Source: Ensifer adhaerens
Lineage (GTDB): Bacteria > Pseudomonadota > Alphaproteobacteria > Rhizobiales > Rhizobiaceae
Assembly (NCBI RefSeq): GCF_020035535.1
Contig: NZ_CP083350.1
Coordinates: 248,001-312,000, forward strand
Length of the DNA: 64,000 bases
Direction of reading: 5' to 3'
The position numbers and the translations under genes are program-made. Positions 26,878-35,839 of the stretch are shown one piece after another (within the stretch, counting starts at the first letter, position 1; each line of letters begins with the position of its first letter). Below the pieces are notes generated by a model. The model saw only the letters and a list, made by a program, of their open reading frames with translations, was not told the origin of the DNA and searched no databases.

Positions 26878-27456
26878 TCACGCGGTGCACTCCTCCAACA
26901 CGAAATCTTCATTCTCGAACCCACCGGTCTTTTCGCAAAAGAGCGGCTGGCATTCGAGCCATTCCCATAGATAGGCAGCAAGCCCTCGGTCGACGTGAAC
27001 ACGCAACGCTTGCGTGTCTCCGTGGAAATAGACACTGCAGGTCAGGCCGCAAAACTGCAAGGCGGCGCAGGGGCCGGCATTGTCGGGGTCGATCGTCGTC
27101 GCCCGCGCCAGGAGATCCCGCACGCCCTCCCCCCGCGCTTCAAAAACACGCTGTGCCGAACCGAGTGCGGTTACTCCATAACCGTCCTGATGCCAGCCCG
27201 CCGCACACTCGGACGCCTGCAATCCGACCACAAGCAACCGGTCGCGCGCGACGCGCACGGCATAGCGCTCGCCCGTGGCGAGACCCAACGCGCCGATATC
27301 CTTGGCAAGACCATGGCGCTCGCGAAATCGCTCGATATCGCCGCTGACGAGATGCTGCGTCAGCCCGGAGACGGCACGCACGTCGACCGCTCGACCTGTC
27401 AGGCAGGCACTGTTCCAATCAGGCTCAGGCTTCCACTTACGCGAATTGTCAAGCAT
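26878..27456 (-). CDS. soxG: Sarcosine oxidase gamma subunit
   Basis: A 192-residue protein matching the gamma subunit of heterotetrameric sarcosine oxidase, recognised by LTQHLVSGD, GYGVTALGSAQRVFE and the Cys-containing CGLTCSVYFHGD segments, plus its position. The start at 27456 has GGAGG on its strand and overlaps the soxA stop by 8 bp. The gamma subunit supports assembly of the alpha/beta/delta complex and has no catalytic cofactor. Confidence 0.8.
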   Translation of the reverse strand: MLDNSRKWKPEPDWNSACLTGRAVDVRAVSGLTQHLVSGDIERFRERHGLAKDIGALGLATGERYAVRVARDRLLVVGLQASECAAGWHQDGYGVTALGSAQRVFEARGEGVRDLLARATTIDPDNAGPCAALQFCGLTCSVYFHGDTQALRVHVDRGLAAYLWEWLECQPLFCEKTGGFENEDFVLEECTA

Positions 27457-30256
27457 GGAGGCGACCTCCATCCGTGTCGAAGGCGCAAGGGGCGACGATC
27501 CGGGCGCGCCGTAGCTCCCGCAGATGCTGAAACTCGACGATCTCTCCCATACGCGAAAGCCCACGCTCGATGAGCCCGAGCGCAATCGGCCGCTGCAACA
27601 CAGGGCTGAAATAGCTTGAGGTGACAAAGCCGGCACTGCGGATGCCGCTAGAATTACGCTCGATCCCGTGCGCACCGGTCGGCAGCACGCCTTTGCCATC
27701 GACGATTTCGAGCCCGACGAATTGCCGCCGGTCCGGACGCTGGGCATCCTCCGTGATCAGCGAGCGGCGACCAAGGAACTCAACCTTCTTCTTCTCAAGC
27801 GGAGCCGTCAGTCCGAAATCCATCGGCCGGCTCGTGCCGTCCGTATCCTTGCCGATTACGATGTAGCCCTTCTCCGCGCGCAGGATCATCAGGGCTTCGA
27901 GGCCGAGCAAGGTGACACCGAAGTCCTCCCCTTCGCGCCGCAGTCGCGACCAGAGAGCCCCGGCCAGGTCGGCCGGCACGGAGATTTCGTAGGAGCGCTC
28001 ACCGGTGAAGCTGATGCGCGCGACCCGCACAGGCGTCCCTTCGAAGATGCCTGAGGCGACGGCCATATGCGGCAGTGTCTGGTCGTCGAGCAGGACCCCA
28101 AGGTCTATCGTTTCCAGCAACGCCCGCGCACGGGGCCCGGTGATTGTCAGCGTCGCCATCTCCGAGGTCGCGTCATGGATGAACACCCGCCGGCGATCGA
28201 AACGATCCTGCCGCCATTCTTCCAGGAGGGCATGAACCCCGGCAACATGCGACGAGGAGCACGAAACAATGAAGTGGTTCTCGTCCAGCCTCACCAGCAC
28301 CCCGTCATCATAGACATTGCCGGCTTCGGTAAGGATGAAGCCGTAGCGGCACCGTCCTGCTCCAAGGGTCGAGACGGTGTTGTAATAGATGAAATCGAGG
28401 AAAGACGCGGCATCCGGCCCGAGCACCTCGATCTTGCCGAGCGGCGAACCGTCGAAGAGCGCGACGCCGTCGCGCGCCGCCCTGGCCTCTTCCTGGATGC
28501 GTTCTTCCGACGGGCCTGCACCATAGAAGGCCGGGCGAAGCCAGCCGCCATATTCGCGAAACACCGCACCTTCGGCCCTATGTTCCTTTTCGAGCGGCAG
28601 CCGGCGCAGCGGGTTCATCCGGGTTCCGGAACGAGCACCTGCGAAGGAGGCGAGCGGTACCGGCGTAAAGGGCGGGCGATAGGTGGTCGTGCCGACATCC
28701 GGAATCCGTCGACCGGTCAGTTCAGCCATCAAGGCCAGGCCGTTGACGTTGGACGTTTTACCCTGGTCGGTCGCCATGCCGAGCGTGGTGTAACGCTTCA
28801 GGTGCTCGACCGAGACAAAGTTCTCCCGGACAGCCAGTTCCACGTCCTTGGCCGTGACATCGTTCTGCAGATCGATCCAGACCCGTTCTTTCGCATCGGG
28901 CTTCGGCCAGGCGGCGACGATGTCGAGGGCCCTCCTGGTATCACCAGCAAGCTCCAGCGGAAGAGAGAAATCACCCGCCGCTGCGCCGATCACCTCCACG
29001 CCAGCAACAGGCCGGCCGGGGACGAAGGCGAGAATATCGTCACGCCAGTCGAGTTTGCCCTGCGCCTGACAATAGAGATGGACCGTCGGCGTGAAGCCGC
29101 CCGAGACGAGCACCGCGTCGGCCTCAAGCGTGCTGCCATCAGAAAGCAGCACGGCATTGACGGCACCCTTGCCGCTCGCAGATCTGACCGTGCGCCCCTG
29201 CAGGACGCGTATCCCCGAGCAGACCTGACGCATCGTGCGATAGTCGACGACCGTGACGTCGGCGCCTGCGGCAGCGAGCGCCTCCGCCGTCTCGTAGGCG
29301 AGCCCGTTGTTCGTTGCGACCACAACCTTACGGCCGGCCGCAACACCGAAGCGACGGAGATAGACGAGCGCGGCTTCCGCGGACATGATGCCCGGCAAGT
29401 CGTTGTTGCCGAAGGGCAGCGGCCGTTCGATGGCGCCGGTCGCAAGCACGATCGATTTCGCACGGATACGGAATAGCCGGTCCGGCACACCGTCGACACC
29501 CCGTTGGTTCAGGCCAACCAGACCGTGGTCATAAATGCCGAAGGCCGTGGTGCCGGTAAGCACGAGCGCGCCGGCCCGTTCCAGTTCCTCAACGACATTT
29601 TCAGCCCACTCGGCGCCTGGCTTTCCTTCCATCTGCCCCTCGTGGAAGAGCAGGCTGCCGCCGGCCCGGGCACCGTCGTCGCAGAGCACGACACGGCGGC
29701 CGGCGCGCAAAGCGGACCGCGCCGCATCAAGGCCCCACGGCCCGGCGCCAATTACCAGCACGTCGCAATGATGGTTGATCTGTTCGGCAAGTCCTGGCCC
29801 ATCGGCATTCGTGTCCAGGGTTCCGAGGCCCGCCATCTGCCGGATGCGGGGCTCGAACCGGTGCCAGTCGGGAAACATGAAGGTCTTGTAGTAGAACGCG
29901 GCCGGAATGAAGCGCGAGAACGCGTCGAGGAAGGCATGACGGTCGTTCGCGGCGCTCGGCTCGGCATTGACGGAGCGAACGACCATACCGTCCGCGGCGA
30001 GGATCTGTGTCGCCCGGCCGTTTGGCATGCCGCCTGCGATGTCGACGAGTGCGTTCGGTTCCTCGACCCCGGCACCCCAGAGCCCGCGCGGGCGGTGGTA
30101 CTTGAAGCTGCGGCCGACAACGGCCACGCCGTTGGCAAGCAATGCCGAGGCAACGGTATCACCGGTGTAAGCCTCGACCACCCTGCCATCAAAGGTAAAC
30201 CGCAGCGGCCGTGTCCTGTCGATGGCCGTGCCGTCTTCAGTGCGCCATGCCGTCAT
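27449..30256 (-). CDS. soxA: Sarcosine oxidase alpha subunit
   Basis: A 935-residue cytosolic flavoprotein subunit. From N to C: a 2Fe-2S-ferredoxin-like N-domain without the cluster cysteines (LRFTFDGRVVEAYTGDTVASALLANG), an NAD-binding Rossmann domain (CDVLVIGAGPWGLDAARSAL), and a C-terminal glycine-cleavage-T-like domain that binds tetrahydrofolate. The complex oxidatively demethylates sarcosine to glycine, making H2O2 and formaldehyde or 5,10-methylene-THF. ATG 30256 with GGAGG is preferred to ATG 30268; either overlaps soxD. Confidence 0.93.
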   Translation of the reverse strand: MTAWRTEDGTAIDRTRPLRFTFDGRVVEAYTGDTVASALLANGVAVVGRSFKYHRPRGLWGAGVEEPNALVDIAGGMPNGRATQILAADGMVVRSVNAEPSAANDRHAFLDAFSRFIPAAFYYKTFMFPDWHRFEPRIRQMAGLGTLDTNADGPGLAEQINHHCDVLVIGAGPWGLDAARSALRAGRRVVLCDDGARAGGSLLFHEGQMEGKPGAEWAENVVEELERAGALVLTGTTAFGIYDHGLVGLNQRGVDGVPDRLFRIRAKSIVLATGAIERPLPFGNNDLPGIMSAEAALVYLRRFGVAAGRKVVVATNNGLAYETAEALAAAGADVTVVDYRTMRQVCSGIRVLQGRTVRSASGKGAVNAVLLSDGSTLEADAVLVSGGFTPTVHLYCQAQGKLDWRDDILAFVPGRPVAGVEVIGAAAGDFSLPLELAGDTRRALDIVAAWPKPDAKERVWIDLQNDVTAKDVELAVRENFVSVEHLKRYTTLGMATDQGKTSNVNGLALMAELTGRRIPDVGTTTYRPPFTPVPLASFAGARSGTRMNPLRRLPLEKEHRAEGAVFREYGGWLRPAFYGAGPSEERIQEEARAARDGVALFDGSPLGKIEVLGPDAASFLDFIYYNTVSTLGAGRCRYGFILTEAGNVYDDGVLVRLDENHFIVSCSSSHVAGVHALLEEWRQDRFDRRRVFIHDATSEMATLTITGPRARALLETIDLGVLLDDQTLPHMAVASGIFEGTPVRVARISFTGERSYEISVPADLAGALWSRLRREGEDFGVTLLGLEALMILRAEKGYIVIGKDTDGTSRPMDFGLTAPLEKKKVEFLGRRSLITEDAQRPDRRQFVGLEIVDGKGVLPTGAHGIERNSSGIRSAGFVTSSYFSPVLQRPIALGLIERGLSRMGEIVEFQHLRELRRARIVAPCAFDTDGGRLHA

Positions 30257-30521
30257 CGCCGCCTCCATTCGCTAGCGCAATCGCCTGCGCCACCCCGTGG
30301 TGCACGGTATCGCGCTCCATGCTGAACACCTCGCCACAGGTCATGTGCATCCAGATCTCGTTTGCCGGCCCCCGCAGGTTGTTGCGCTCATGCAGATAGG
30401 CGGTCCATTGACCATCAGTCACATCGCGAAAACCTTCCGGGCGCAGATTTCCGGCGTCGCCGCCGAAGTGAAACTCGCTCTCGTTCCTTGGGCCGCAGAA
30501 CGGGCATGGAAAAAGTTGCAT
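30237..30521 (-). CDS. soxD: Sarcosine oxidase delta subunit
   Basis: A 94-residue zinc-binding subunit. The N-terminal CPFCG and a later HMTCGEVFSMERDT segment are typical, with the zinc held by three cysteines and a histidine. Its 3' end overlaps the start of soxA and its start lies 9 bp after the soxB stop, the normal soxBDAG order. Confidence 0.93.
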   Translation of the reverse strand: MQLFPCPFCGPRNESEFHFGGDAGNLRPEGFRDVTDGQWTAYLHERNNLRGPANEIWMHMTCGEVFSMERDTVHHGVAQAIALANGGGDDGMAH

Positions 30522-30530
30522 TCCGTCCTC

Positions 30531-31784
30531 CTAGTGCGCGATGCCGGAGCCGGCCGCTTCGTCGATCAGGCGGCCACGCGCGAAGCGGTCGAGATCGAAT
30601 GGACGGCTGACGTCGTGGTGTTTTCCGGTGGCGAGCAGATGGGCGAGCAGAGTGCCGCCGGCGGGGATGGCCTTGAAGCCGCCCGTGCCCCAACCGCAAT
30701 TCATGAAGAGGCCCGGCAACGGGCTCTCCCCCAGGATCGGCGAAGAATCCGGCGTGACATCGACGATGCCCGCCCATTGCCGCATCAGCCGGAGCTGCCG
30801 GAAGCTCGGGAACATTTCAAGCAGCCCCGAAACGACGTGTTCGAGAACCGGAAGGTTGCCGCGCTGCCCATAGGACGGGACCCGATCTAGGCCGCCGCCG
30901 ATGACGAGCTCTCCCTTGTCCGACTGGCTCGCATAGGTGCCGGTCGCCGGAGAAAGCACGACCGTATCGAGCGCCGGTTTGATCGGCTCGGAGACGCAGG
31001 CTTGCAGAGCGTAGGAGGTTATCGGCAAACGGAAGCCTGCCTTTGCGGCGAGATGAGAGGAATTTCCGGCCACGACCATGGCCACGCGGTCAGCCCGGAT
31101 TTCGCCGCGGCTTGTCTTCACACCGCGGCAGCGGCCTCCCTCGACGAGGAACTCCCCGACCTCGCACGACTGGATGATGTCGACGCCCAGCCTGTCGGCA
31201 GCGCGCGCATATCCCCAGGCGACGGCATCGTGCCGCGCCGTCCCGGCCCTTCCCTGCCACACGCCGCCGAAGACCGGATAGCGCGCCTCGGGCGAGAGAT
31301 TGATCAACGGCAGCACGCCGCGCACGTCGTCGACGTCAAACAGCTCGGCGTCCGTACCGTTGATCTGCATGGCGTTGACCGTGCGCGCCGCCATTTCCAT
31401 CTCGGCCTCGCTGTGCGCCAAGGTGATGATGCCTCGCTGCGAGAGCATGATGTTGTAGTTGAGGTCACGCCCCAGCGTCTCATAGAGGCGGAGGGCCATT
31501 TCGTAGAGCGCGGTGCTCTCCGGGAAGAAGTAGTTCGAGCGTACGACCGTCGTGTTGCGCCCGGTGTTGCCGCCGCCAAGCCATCCCCTCTCGATGACCG
31601 CGATGTTGCGAATATTGTGGTTCTTGGCGAGATAGTAGGCGGTCGCGAGACCGTGACCGCCGCCACCAATGATCAGGATGTCATAGCGCGGTTTCGGCTC
31701 GGGAGAGCGCCATGCCTTTTGCCAACCCTTCTGGGCGTTGAGACCTTCCTTGAAAAGCGAAACGGCGGAATAGCGCCGCGTCAT
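30531..31784 (-). CDS. soxB: Sarcosine oxidase beta subunit
   Basis: A 417-residue flavoprotein subunit that binds the covalent FMN and non-covalent FAD and carries the sarcosine-oxidising site. The N-terminal Rossmann motif DILIIGGGGHGLATAYYLAKNH, the GGNTGRNTTVVRSNYFF segment that includes the flavin-linking His region of the family, and the C-terminal GLFMNCGWGTGGFKAIPAGG are present. It is the first gene of soxBDAG, 264 bp below the TetR gene, and a perfect palindrome sits in its leader. Confidence 0.93.
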   Translation of the reverse strand: MTRRYSAVSLFKEGLNAQKGWQKAWRSPEPKPRYDILIIGGGGHGLATAYYLAKNHNIRNIAVIERGWLGGGNTGRNTTVVRSNYFFPESTALYEMALRLYETLGRDLNYNIMLSQRGIITLAHSEAEMEMAARTVNAMQINGTDAELFDVDDVRGVLPLINLSPEARYPVFGGVWQGRAGTARHDAVAWGYARAADRLGVDIIQSCEVGEFLVEGGRCRGVKTSRGEIRADRVAMVVAGNSSHLAAKAGFRLPITSYALQACVSEPIKPALDTVVLSPATGTYASQSDKGELVIGGGLDRVPSYGQRGNLPVLEHVVSGLLEMFPSFRQLRLMRQWAGIVDVTPDSSPILGESPLPGLFMNCGWGTGGFKAIPAGGTLLAHLLATGKHHDVSRPFDLDRFARGRLIDEAAGSGIAH

Positions 31785-31924
31785 CTGGAGGCACCACTGC
31801 CTGAGCGCGCGGCATCTGACGGATCGGCTGACAAAGCTGGCTGCTGCATTGTATGCCCTCGCGATGGAGGAACCGGCGCATCCGTGATCCCGCGCGCCCG
31901 ATCCATACGGGCATCAATAATGAT

Positions 31925-31944
31925 TCTAGACACAAATGTCTAGA
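31925..31944. promoter_or_regulatory. Perfect TCTAGACA-N4-TGTCTAGA palindrome upstream of soxB
   Basis: An 8-bp perfect inverted repeat with a CAAA spacer, 20 bp in all, lies 141-160 bp upstream of the soxB start and 105 bp below the stop of the TetR-type gene. Size and symmetry fit a TetR dimer operator, making the neighbouring regulator the obvious candidate ligand. The surrounding DNA is A/T-richer than the genes, in keeping with a promoter. Confidence 0.65.
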
Positions 31945-32048
31945 CGATCGCGTCACCAACGACGCCTGAAAGCACGCTCCTGCCCAGTCGTTCGGCATAT
32001 TATGGCAAAACGGCGAACTTCAGTGTGTACAGACATGTCCATTTTGAC

Positions 32049-32711
32049 TCAACTATCGGGTTGAACGCGTCGCATGACTGCGGTGAACGACTCGACTTCT
32101 TCATCGGAAGGAAGACGACCGGTGAAGCTGAGGAGGTAGGGGCGAAGCAACCGCAAGCGCATTTCGCGACCGTCACGTATTCCAAGCGTAAAGTGGCCGA
32201 CTTGCGTGAAATAGAGCACGCGGGCCCGGATGAAGGCCTCTTCCTCGGGGTATCCGTACCGCTGAAACATGCGGGTGATCGCATCGACGCGCTGGTCGTC
32301 CGCCTGGTCGACCACGCCGCGAACCACGGCATCCACCTGCCCCCAGGACCTGACGGCCGCGTCGAGCCGCGGATCGAACATCGACGGGTCGACCCAGCAC
32401 TCGAAGATATGGCAGACCGCCTTCGTTACGGTGGCCGCTGGGCGCAGCGCCCGCTCGAGGATCGGGCTGGTGTTCTTGGTGAGCCAGTGCTCCAGCAACT
32501 CCCCGTGCAGCGCCTGCAGATCGGCAAAGAACCAATAGAAGCTCGACCGGGAAACCGCGAGTTTCTTGGCCATGACCTGGATCTTCACATTGGCGATACC
32601 CTCTTCGATCAGGGCATCAATGCCGGCATCGATCCAGGCCTCCCGGGTCATGCGACCAGCCTGCTTCGTCGCCTCCACTTTTGCCCCACGGGGCTTCTTT
32701 ACACTCACCAT
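32049..32711 (-). CDS. TetR family transcriptional regulator
   Basis: A 220-residue regulator with an N-terminal TetR helix-turn-helix (REAWIDAGIDALIEEGIANVKIQVMAKKLAVSRSSFYWFF) and an all-helical ligand domain. The SRSSFYWFF recognition helix is typical of the family. The start at 32711 follows AAGGAGAG; the frame is open far upstream but without gene-like content. It lies directly above soxB on the same strand and likely regulates the sarcosine operon through the palindrome at 31925-31944. Confidence 0.88.
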   Translation of the reverse strand: MVSVKKPRGAKVEATKQAGRMTREAWIDAGIDALIEEGIANVKIQVMAKKLAVSRSSFYWFFADLQALHGELLEHWLTKNTSPILERALRPAATVTKAVCHIFECWVDPSMFDPRLDAAVRSWGQVDAVVRGVVDQADDQRVDAITRMFQRYGYPEEEAFIRARVLYFTQVGHFTLGIRDGREMRLRLLRPYLLSFTGRLPSDEEVESFTAVMRRVQPDS

Positions 32712-33113
32712 CTCTCCTTGGCCGAACCGCCCGGCAGTTTGCGGATCTGGTCCTGATGTTGCCCAAAGCGGAAGCGAGATCAAGCTGCTAGGGTGCACAT
32801 CGCGTCCCCAAGCATCCACGGCCATCGCCTGCACACGGAAAATCATCCGATACGAAACCTTCACATTCACACGCCTGTCACCGAAGCCCACGATATCTCG
32901 GCACCCTGTTTGACCGGCGGAATGAAATTCGACCCATTGCTTCCGCAGTCGGTTCCGATATCGAGTTTCAATATCCGCTAACTGGGCGGTCCGCACACAC
33001 GTCAGACAGAGGCGAGAACGGCCGCCGCCGAAGGCGACATCCGGTTGCGGCATCGAACGAGCTGGAGTCGCAGCAGAGCCTGGGAGTTGTTGGTGGGGTC
33101 ATCGGCGAAAACA
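32712..33113. other. 402-bp divergent intergenic region between TetR and chrA
   Basis: It should hold the promoters of both divergent genes. I find no gene, no copy of the TCTAGACA palindrome and no strong sigma-70 match. The minus-strand frame is open across most of it, but the translation resembles no family and has no ribosome site. Confidence 0.45.
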
Positions 33114-34316
33114 ATGCATGAGCAGGCAGCAAGACCGCGCCAGGGCACGCCGACCGAAGTCTTCGGCGCTTTCTTGAAGCTGGGGCTGACGTCGTTCGGC
33201 GGGCCGATCGCGCACCTCGGCTACTTCCGAGACGAATTGGTGGTGCGTCGCAAGTGGATCGACGAGGCCGGCTATGCGGATCTCGTCGCGCTATGCCAGT
33301 TCCTGCCCGGCCCGGCCTCAAGCCAGGTCGGCTTTGCGCTCGGCCTCCTGCGTGGTGGTCCGCTCGGCGCGCTCGCCGCCTGGGCCGCTTTTACCCTGCC
33401 GTCCGCGCTGCTGCTGATCGCTTTTGCCATGGCGGCGACCACCTTCGGCGGCCCGATCGGAACGGGCCTGTTGCACGGGCTGAAGGTTGTGGCCGTCGCG
33501 GTCGTGGCCCAGGCTGTATGGGGCATGGCAAAGAGCCTCACGCCGGACCGCGAACGCGCCAGCATTGCCCTTGCCTCCGTGCTGATCGTCGTGTTTGCGG
33601 CGGGTGCGGTCGGGCAAATCGCGGCGATCACATTCGGTGCGCTCGCCGGTGCCATGCTGTGCCGCAACGACCCGGTCACGGGATCCACACATTTCAGCTT
33701 TCGCGTCACACGACCGGTCGGCATCATCTGCCTCGTCGCTTTCTTCGCTTTGCTCGGCCTTCTGCCGATCCTTGCGGCAGTTTCCCAGAACTGGGCGCTC
33801 TTCGACGCCTTCTACCGCTCCGGCTCTCTCGTCTTTGGCGGCGGACATGTGGTCCTGCCGTTGCTGCAGGCCGAAGTGGTCGCTCCGGGCTGGATTTCCA
33901 ATGATGCTTTCCTTGCCGGCTACGGCGCGGCCCAGGCCGTTCCAGGCCCGCTCTTCACCTTTGCAGCCTATCTCGGTGCGGTCATGGGGCCCGCTCCGAA
34001 CGGCATTCTCGGCGCGGCCATCTGCCTTGTCGCGATTTTCCTGCCCGGCTTTCTGCTGCTCATCGGCGCCCTTCCCTTCTGGGACAGTTTCCGCAAACGC
34101 CAGCTCGTACAGGCTGCGATGCGCGGCGCAAACGCAGCCGTGGTCGGCATCCTCGGCGCGGCGCTCTACAGTCCGGTCTGGACCAGCGCCGTGCTGAACT
34201 CCTACGATTTCGCGCTCGCGCTGACGGCGTTCATTCTGCTCGTCGTGTGGAAGGCGCCACCGTGGATCGTTGTGGCGCTGACGGCCGCAGGCGGAACTGC
34301 TCTGCACCTTCTGTGA
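33114..34316 (+). CDS. chrA: Chromate transporter, ChrA
   Basis: A 400-residue inner-membrane protein of the long-chain CHR family, which exports chromate. It consists of two homologous halves of about five to six helices each: the first contains SFGGPIAHLGYF and CQFLPGPASSQVG, the second VFGGGHVVLPLLQ and AQAVPGPLFTFAAYLG. ATG 33114 is the first Met before family-like sequence; its ribosome site is poor. No chrB regulator is visible nearby. Substrate could also be another oxyanion. Confidence 0.88.
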   Translation: MHEQAARPRQGTPTEVFGAFLKLGLTSFGGPIAHLGYFRDELVVRRKWIDEAGYADLVALCQFLPGPASSQVGFALGLLRGGPLGALAAWAAFTLPSALLLIAFAMAATTFGGPIGTGLLHGLKVVAVAVVAQAVWGMAKSLTPDRERASIALASVLIVVFAAGAVGQIAAITFGALAGAMLCRNDPVTGSTHFSFRVTRPVGIICLVAFFALLGLLPILAAVSQNWALFDAFYRSGSLVFGGGHVVLPLLQAEVVAPGWISNDAFLAGYGAAQAVPGPLFTFAAYLGAVMGPAPNGILGAAICLVAIFLPGFLLLIGALPFWDSFRKRQLVQAAMRGANAAVVGILGAALYSPVWTSAVLNSYDFALALTAFILLVVWKAPPWIVVALTAAGGTALHLL

Positions 34317-34404
34317 GTTCCGCAGACCATCAGGCGCGGTGGGCGCGTTTCCCGTCGCAGTTTCTTCGCCGGGAAGAACCGAATTGTTTGTGCACGCTTT
34401 GCCC

Positions 34405-34435
34405 TTGACCTTGCCATCGTTGGAAGCCCCACATT
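34405..34435 (+). promoter_or_regulatory. CueR/MerR-type copper-responsive promoter of the CopZ-like gene
   Basis: TTGACC (34405-34410) is followed by ACCTTGCC-N6-TGGAAGC-type dyad sequence, then a CACATT -10 candidate at 34430-34435 with a 19-bp spacer. Long spacers bridged by an imperfect dyad of this sequence are the hallmark of CueR-regulated copper promoters in proteobacteria. It lies 30 bp upstream of the start codon. The -10 match is weak. Confidence 0.55.
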
Positions 34436-34464
34436 CGGATACGTCAGATCATATGGAGTCTCCA

Positions 34465-34686
34465 ATGTACCATCTCAACATCCCCGACATGACCTGCGGA
34501 CATTGCGCCGGAGCGGTCGAGAAAGCGGTAAAGTCGGTCGATCCCAGCGCCAAGGTTGCTGTCGATCTCGATGCCAAGACCGCATCGATCGACTCTCAGA
34601 TCGGCTCGGATAGCTTCGTCGCAGCGATCGAGGAGGCCGGCTACAAGGCATCCTTCAAGAAATCCTGCTGCAGCCACGTCGGATGA
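34465..34686 (+). CDS. Copper chaperone, CopZ-like (HMA domain)
   Basis: A 73-residue heavy-metal-associated domain protein. The metal site DMTCGHCAGAV supplies two cysteines, followed by AVEKAVKSVDPSAKVAVDL and an extra CC near the C-terminus. Such proteins carry Cu(I) in the cytosol to a P-type ATPase, and one is encoded at 37380. ATG 34465 with GGAG before it gives the normal length; the open frame upstream runs through the promoter and is not coding. Confidence 0.85.
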   Translation: MYHLNIPDMTCGHCAGAVEKAVKSVDPSAKVAVDLDAKTASIDSQIGSDSFVAAIEEAGYKASFKKSCCSHVG

Positions 34687-34706
34687 TCCACGCCTGCCAG
34701 GGTCGA

Positions 34707-35267
34707 TCAGTCTTTCGCACGGAACTTTGCGTGGCAGGACGTGCAGACCTGCAGCATCGTGTGGAAGGCGTGTTCGGCGGGCATGGACATCGGGTCAGGG
34801 GCTGCCGTCTTTCTCTTGGCGAGCGGCCCACCCATCTTCGCATCACCGCCGGGCATTCGCATACCGGGAGCAAGGACATCCGGGTTGCGGTCTGCCGCGA
34901 TAGAGAGTGCTGCGGCGTAAGCACCGAGTTCGGCCGCCAGTTTGTCGAACGCCGGTCGCTCCGCTTCGATATTGACGCTGGCCTTTGATCCTTCGGCAGC
35001 GACGGTGCCCGCGAACAAGCGCGCCAGTCGTTCGCCTGAATAGGTTCGAACGGTTTCGGCGGCGGCTTTGAATGCCTTCGCATCATAGGGCGATGCGCCT
35101 TTGAACATGGCATCGATATTCTTGGCGGCAGCTGCCATCGTCTTCATCTCCTGCTGCCGCTCGCGAACGATGTCGGTGGCCGCGCGCTGCGCCATTGCCG
35201 TTGAAAAGCCCGCAAAGGCAATCACTGCCAGGACGAGCCCGGACCATTTTGCCGCATTCGAACACAT
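34707..35267 (-). CDS. Cytochrome c' (class II cytochrome c)
   Basis: A 186-residue periplasmic heme protein with a signal peptide (SGLVLAVIAFAGFSTAMA) and a C-terminal CTSCHAKF heme site, the location that defines class II cytochromes c. Members bind NO or take part in metal and nitrosative stress responses. It starts at 35267 behind GAGGAGG and runs convergent to the CopZ-like gene, whose stop is 20 bp away. A Met/Gly-rich insert (PGMRMPGGDAKMGGP) could bind copper. Confidence 0.78.
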   Translation of the reverse strand: MCSNAAKWSGLVLAVIAFAGFSTAMAQRAATDIVRERQQEMKTMAAAAKNIDAMFKGASPYDAKAFKAAAETVRTYSGERLARLFAGTVAAEGSKASVNIEAERPAFDKLAAELGAYAAALSIAADRNPDVLAPGMRMPGGDAKMGGPLAKRKTAAPDPMSMPAEHAFHTMLQVCTSCHAKFRAKD

Positions 35268-35385
35268 TCGGGTGCAATCCTCCTCGCGAGAGCCGCGCGC
35301 TTTTCGCCGATTGATCAAGGTCAAGGCGAGACTTGCAAGCATCACGCACTGTGCTTGAATACAGCACGAGGTGTCGGACGAAAAC

Positions 35386-35748
35386 ATGATCGCCGCCAGC
35401 CAGATCGCCCGGAAACATGCAGCAGAATTGCTGGCCATCGTGGTCGCCGTTCTGTTTCTGCTCGTGCCGATGGCTGAGGCTGCGCCATTCAAATGCGGGC
35501 AACACGTTACCCGCAGCGAACATGTCGTTTCCCCGCAGGGCAAAACCGATCTCCACGCCGATACGGAAACAGGCAGCCAGAAAGCGTGCTGCAAACGTAT
35601 CTGCAGCCTCTGTTATGCGCTGTTCCCGGCTCCAGTCCTCGGCGAAGTAATCCTGAACGGGGGCGGCCGCCGAGACCTTAATCCGCAAGCCCCCATCGAC
35701 GGCGTCATCTCCCGCCCCGCCATCGGCCCTCCCCGTTCCGCCGGATGA
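35386..35748 (+). CDS. Small exported Cys-rich protein in the copper block
   Basis: About 120 residues. The N-terminus has a single strong hydrophobic segment (LLAIVVAVLFLLVPMAEAAP), a probable signal peptide; the mature part has a CGQHVT motif and a compact cluster KACCKRICSLCYALFPAP. It resembles the small Cys-containing proteins often found upstream of periplasmic copper oxidases, but I cannot assign a family. GTG 35371 is an alternative start. It lies 91 bp upstream of the multicopper oxidase on the same strand, so copper binding or delivery is a reasonable guess only. Confidence 0.55.
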   Translation: MIAASQIARKHAAELLAIVVAVLFLLVPMAEAAPFKCGQHVTRSEHVVSPQGKTDLHADTETGSQKACCKRICSLCYALFPAPVLGEVILNGGGRRDLNPQAPIDGVISRPAIGPPRSAG

Positions 35749-35839
35749 ACAGCAGTCGCTTGGCGGCTGCCTTCCACGATCGCACTCCGCGGTGCGATCT
35801 TCGTCGGCATTGGCCGACACGGAACATGAGGTAATGGAT

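Noticed and set aside
25725..27347. A 540-residue plus-strand open frame
   Set aside because: It mirrors the LivJ-like gene and soxG on the other strand, both of which have correct starts, motifs and operon context.
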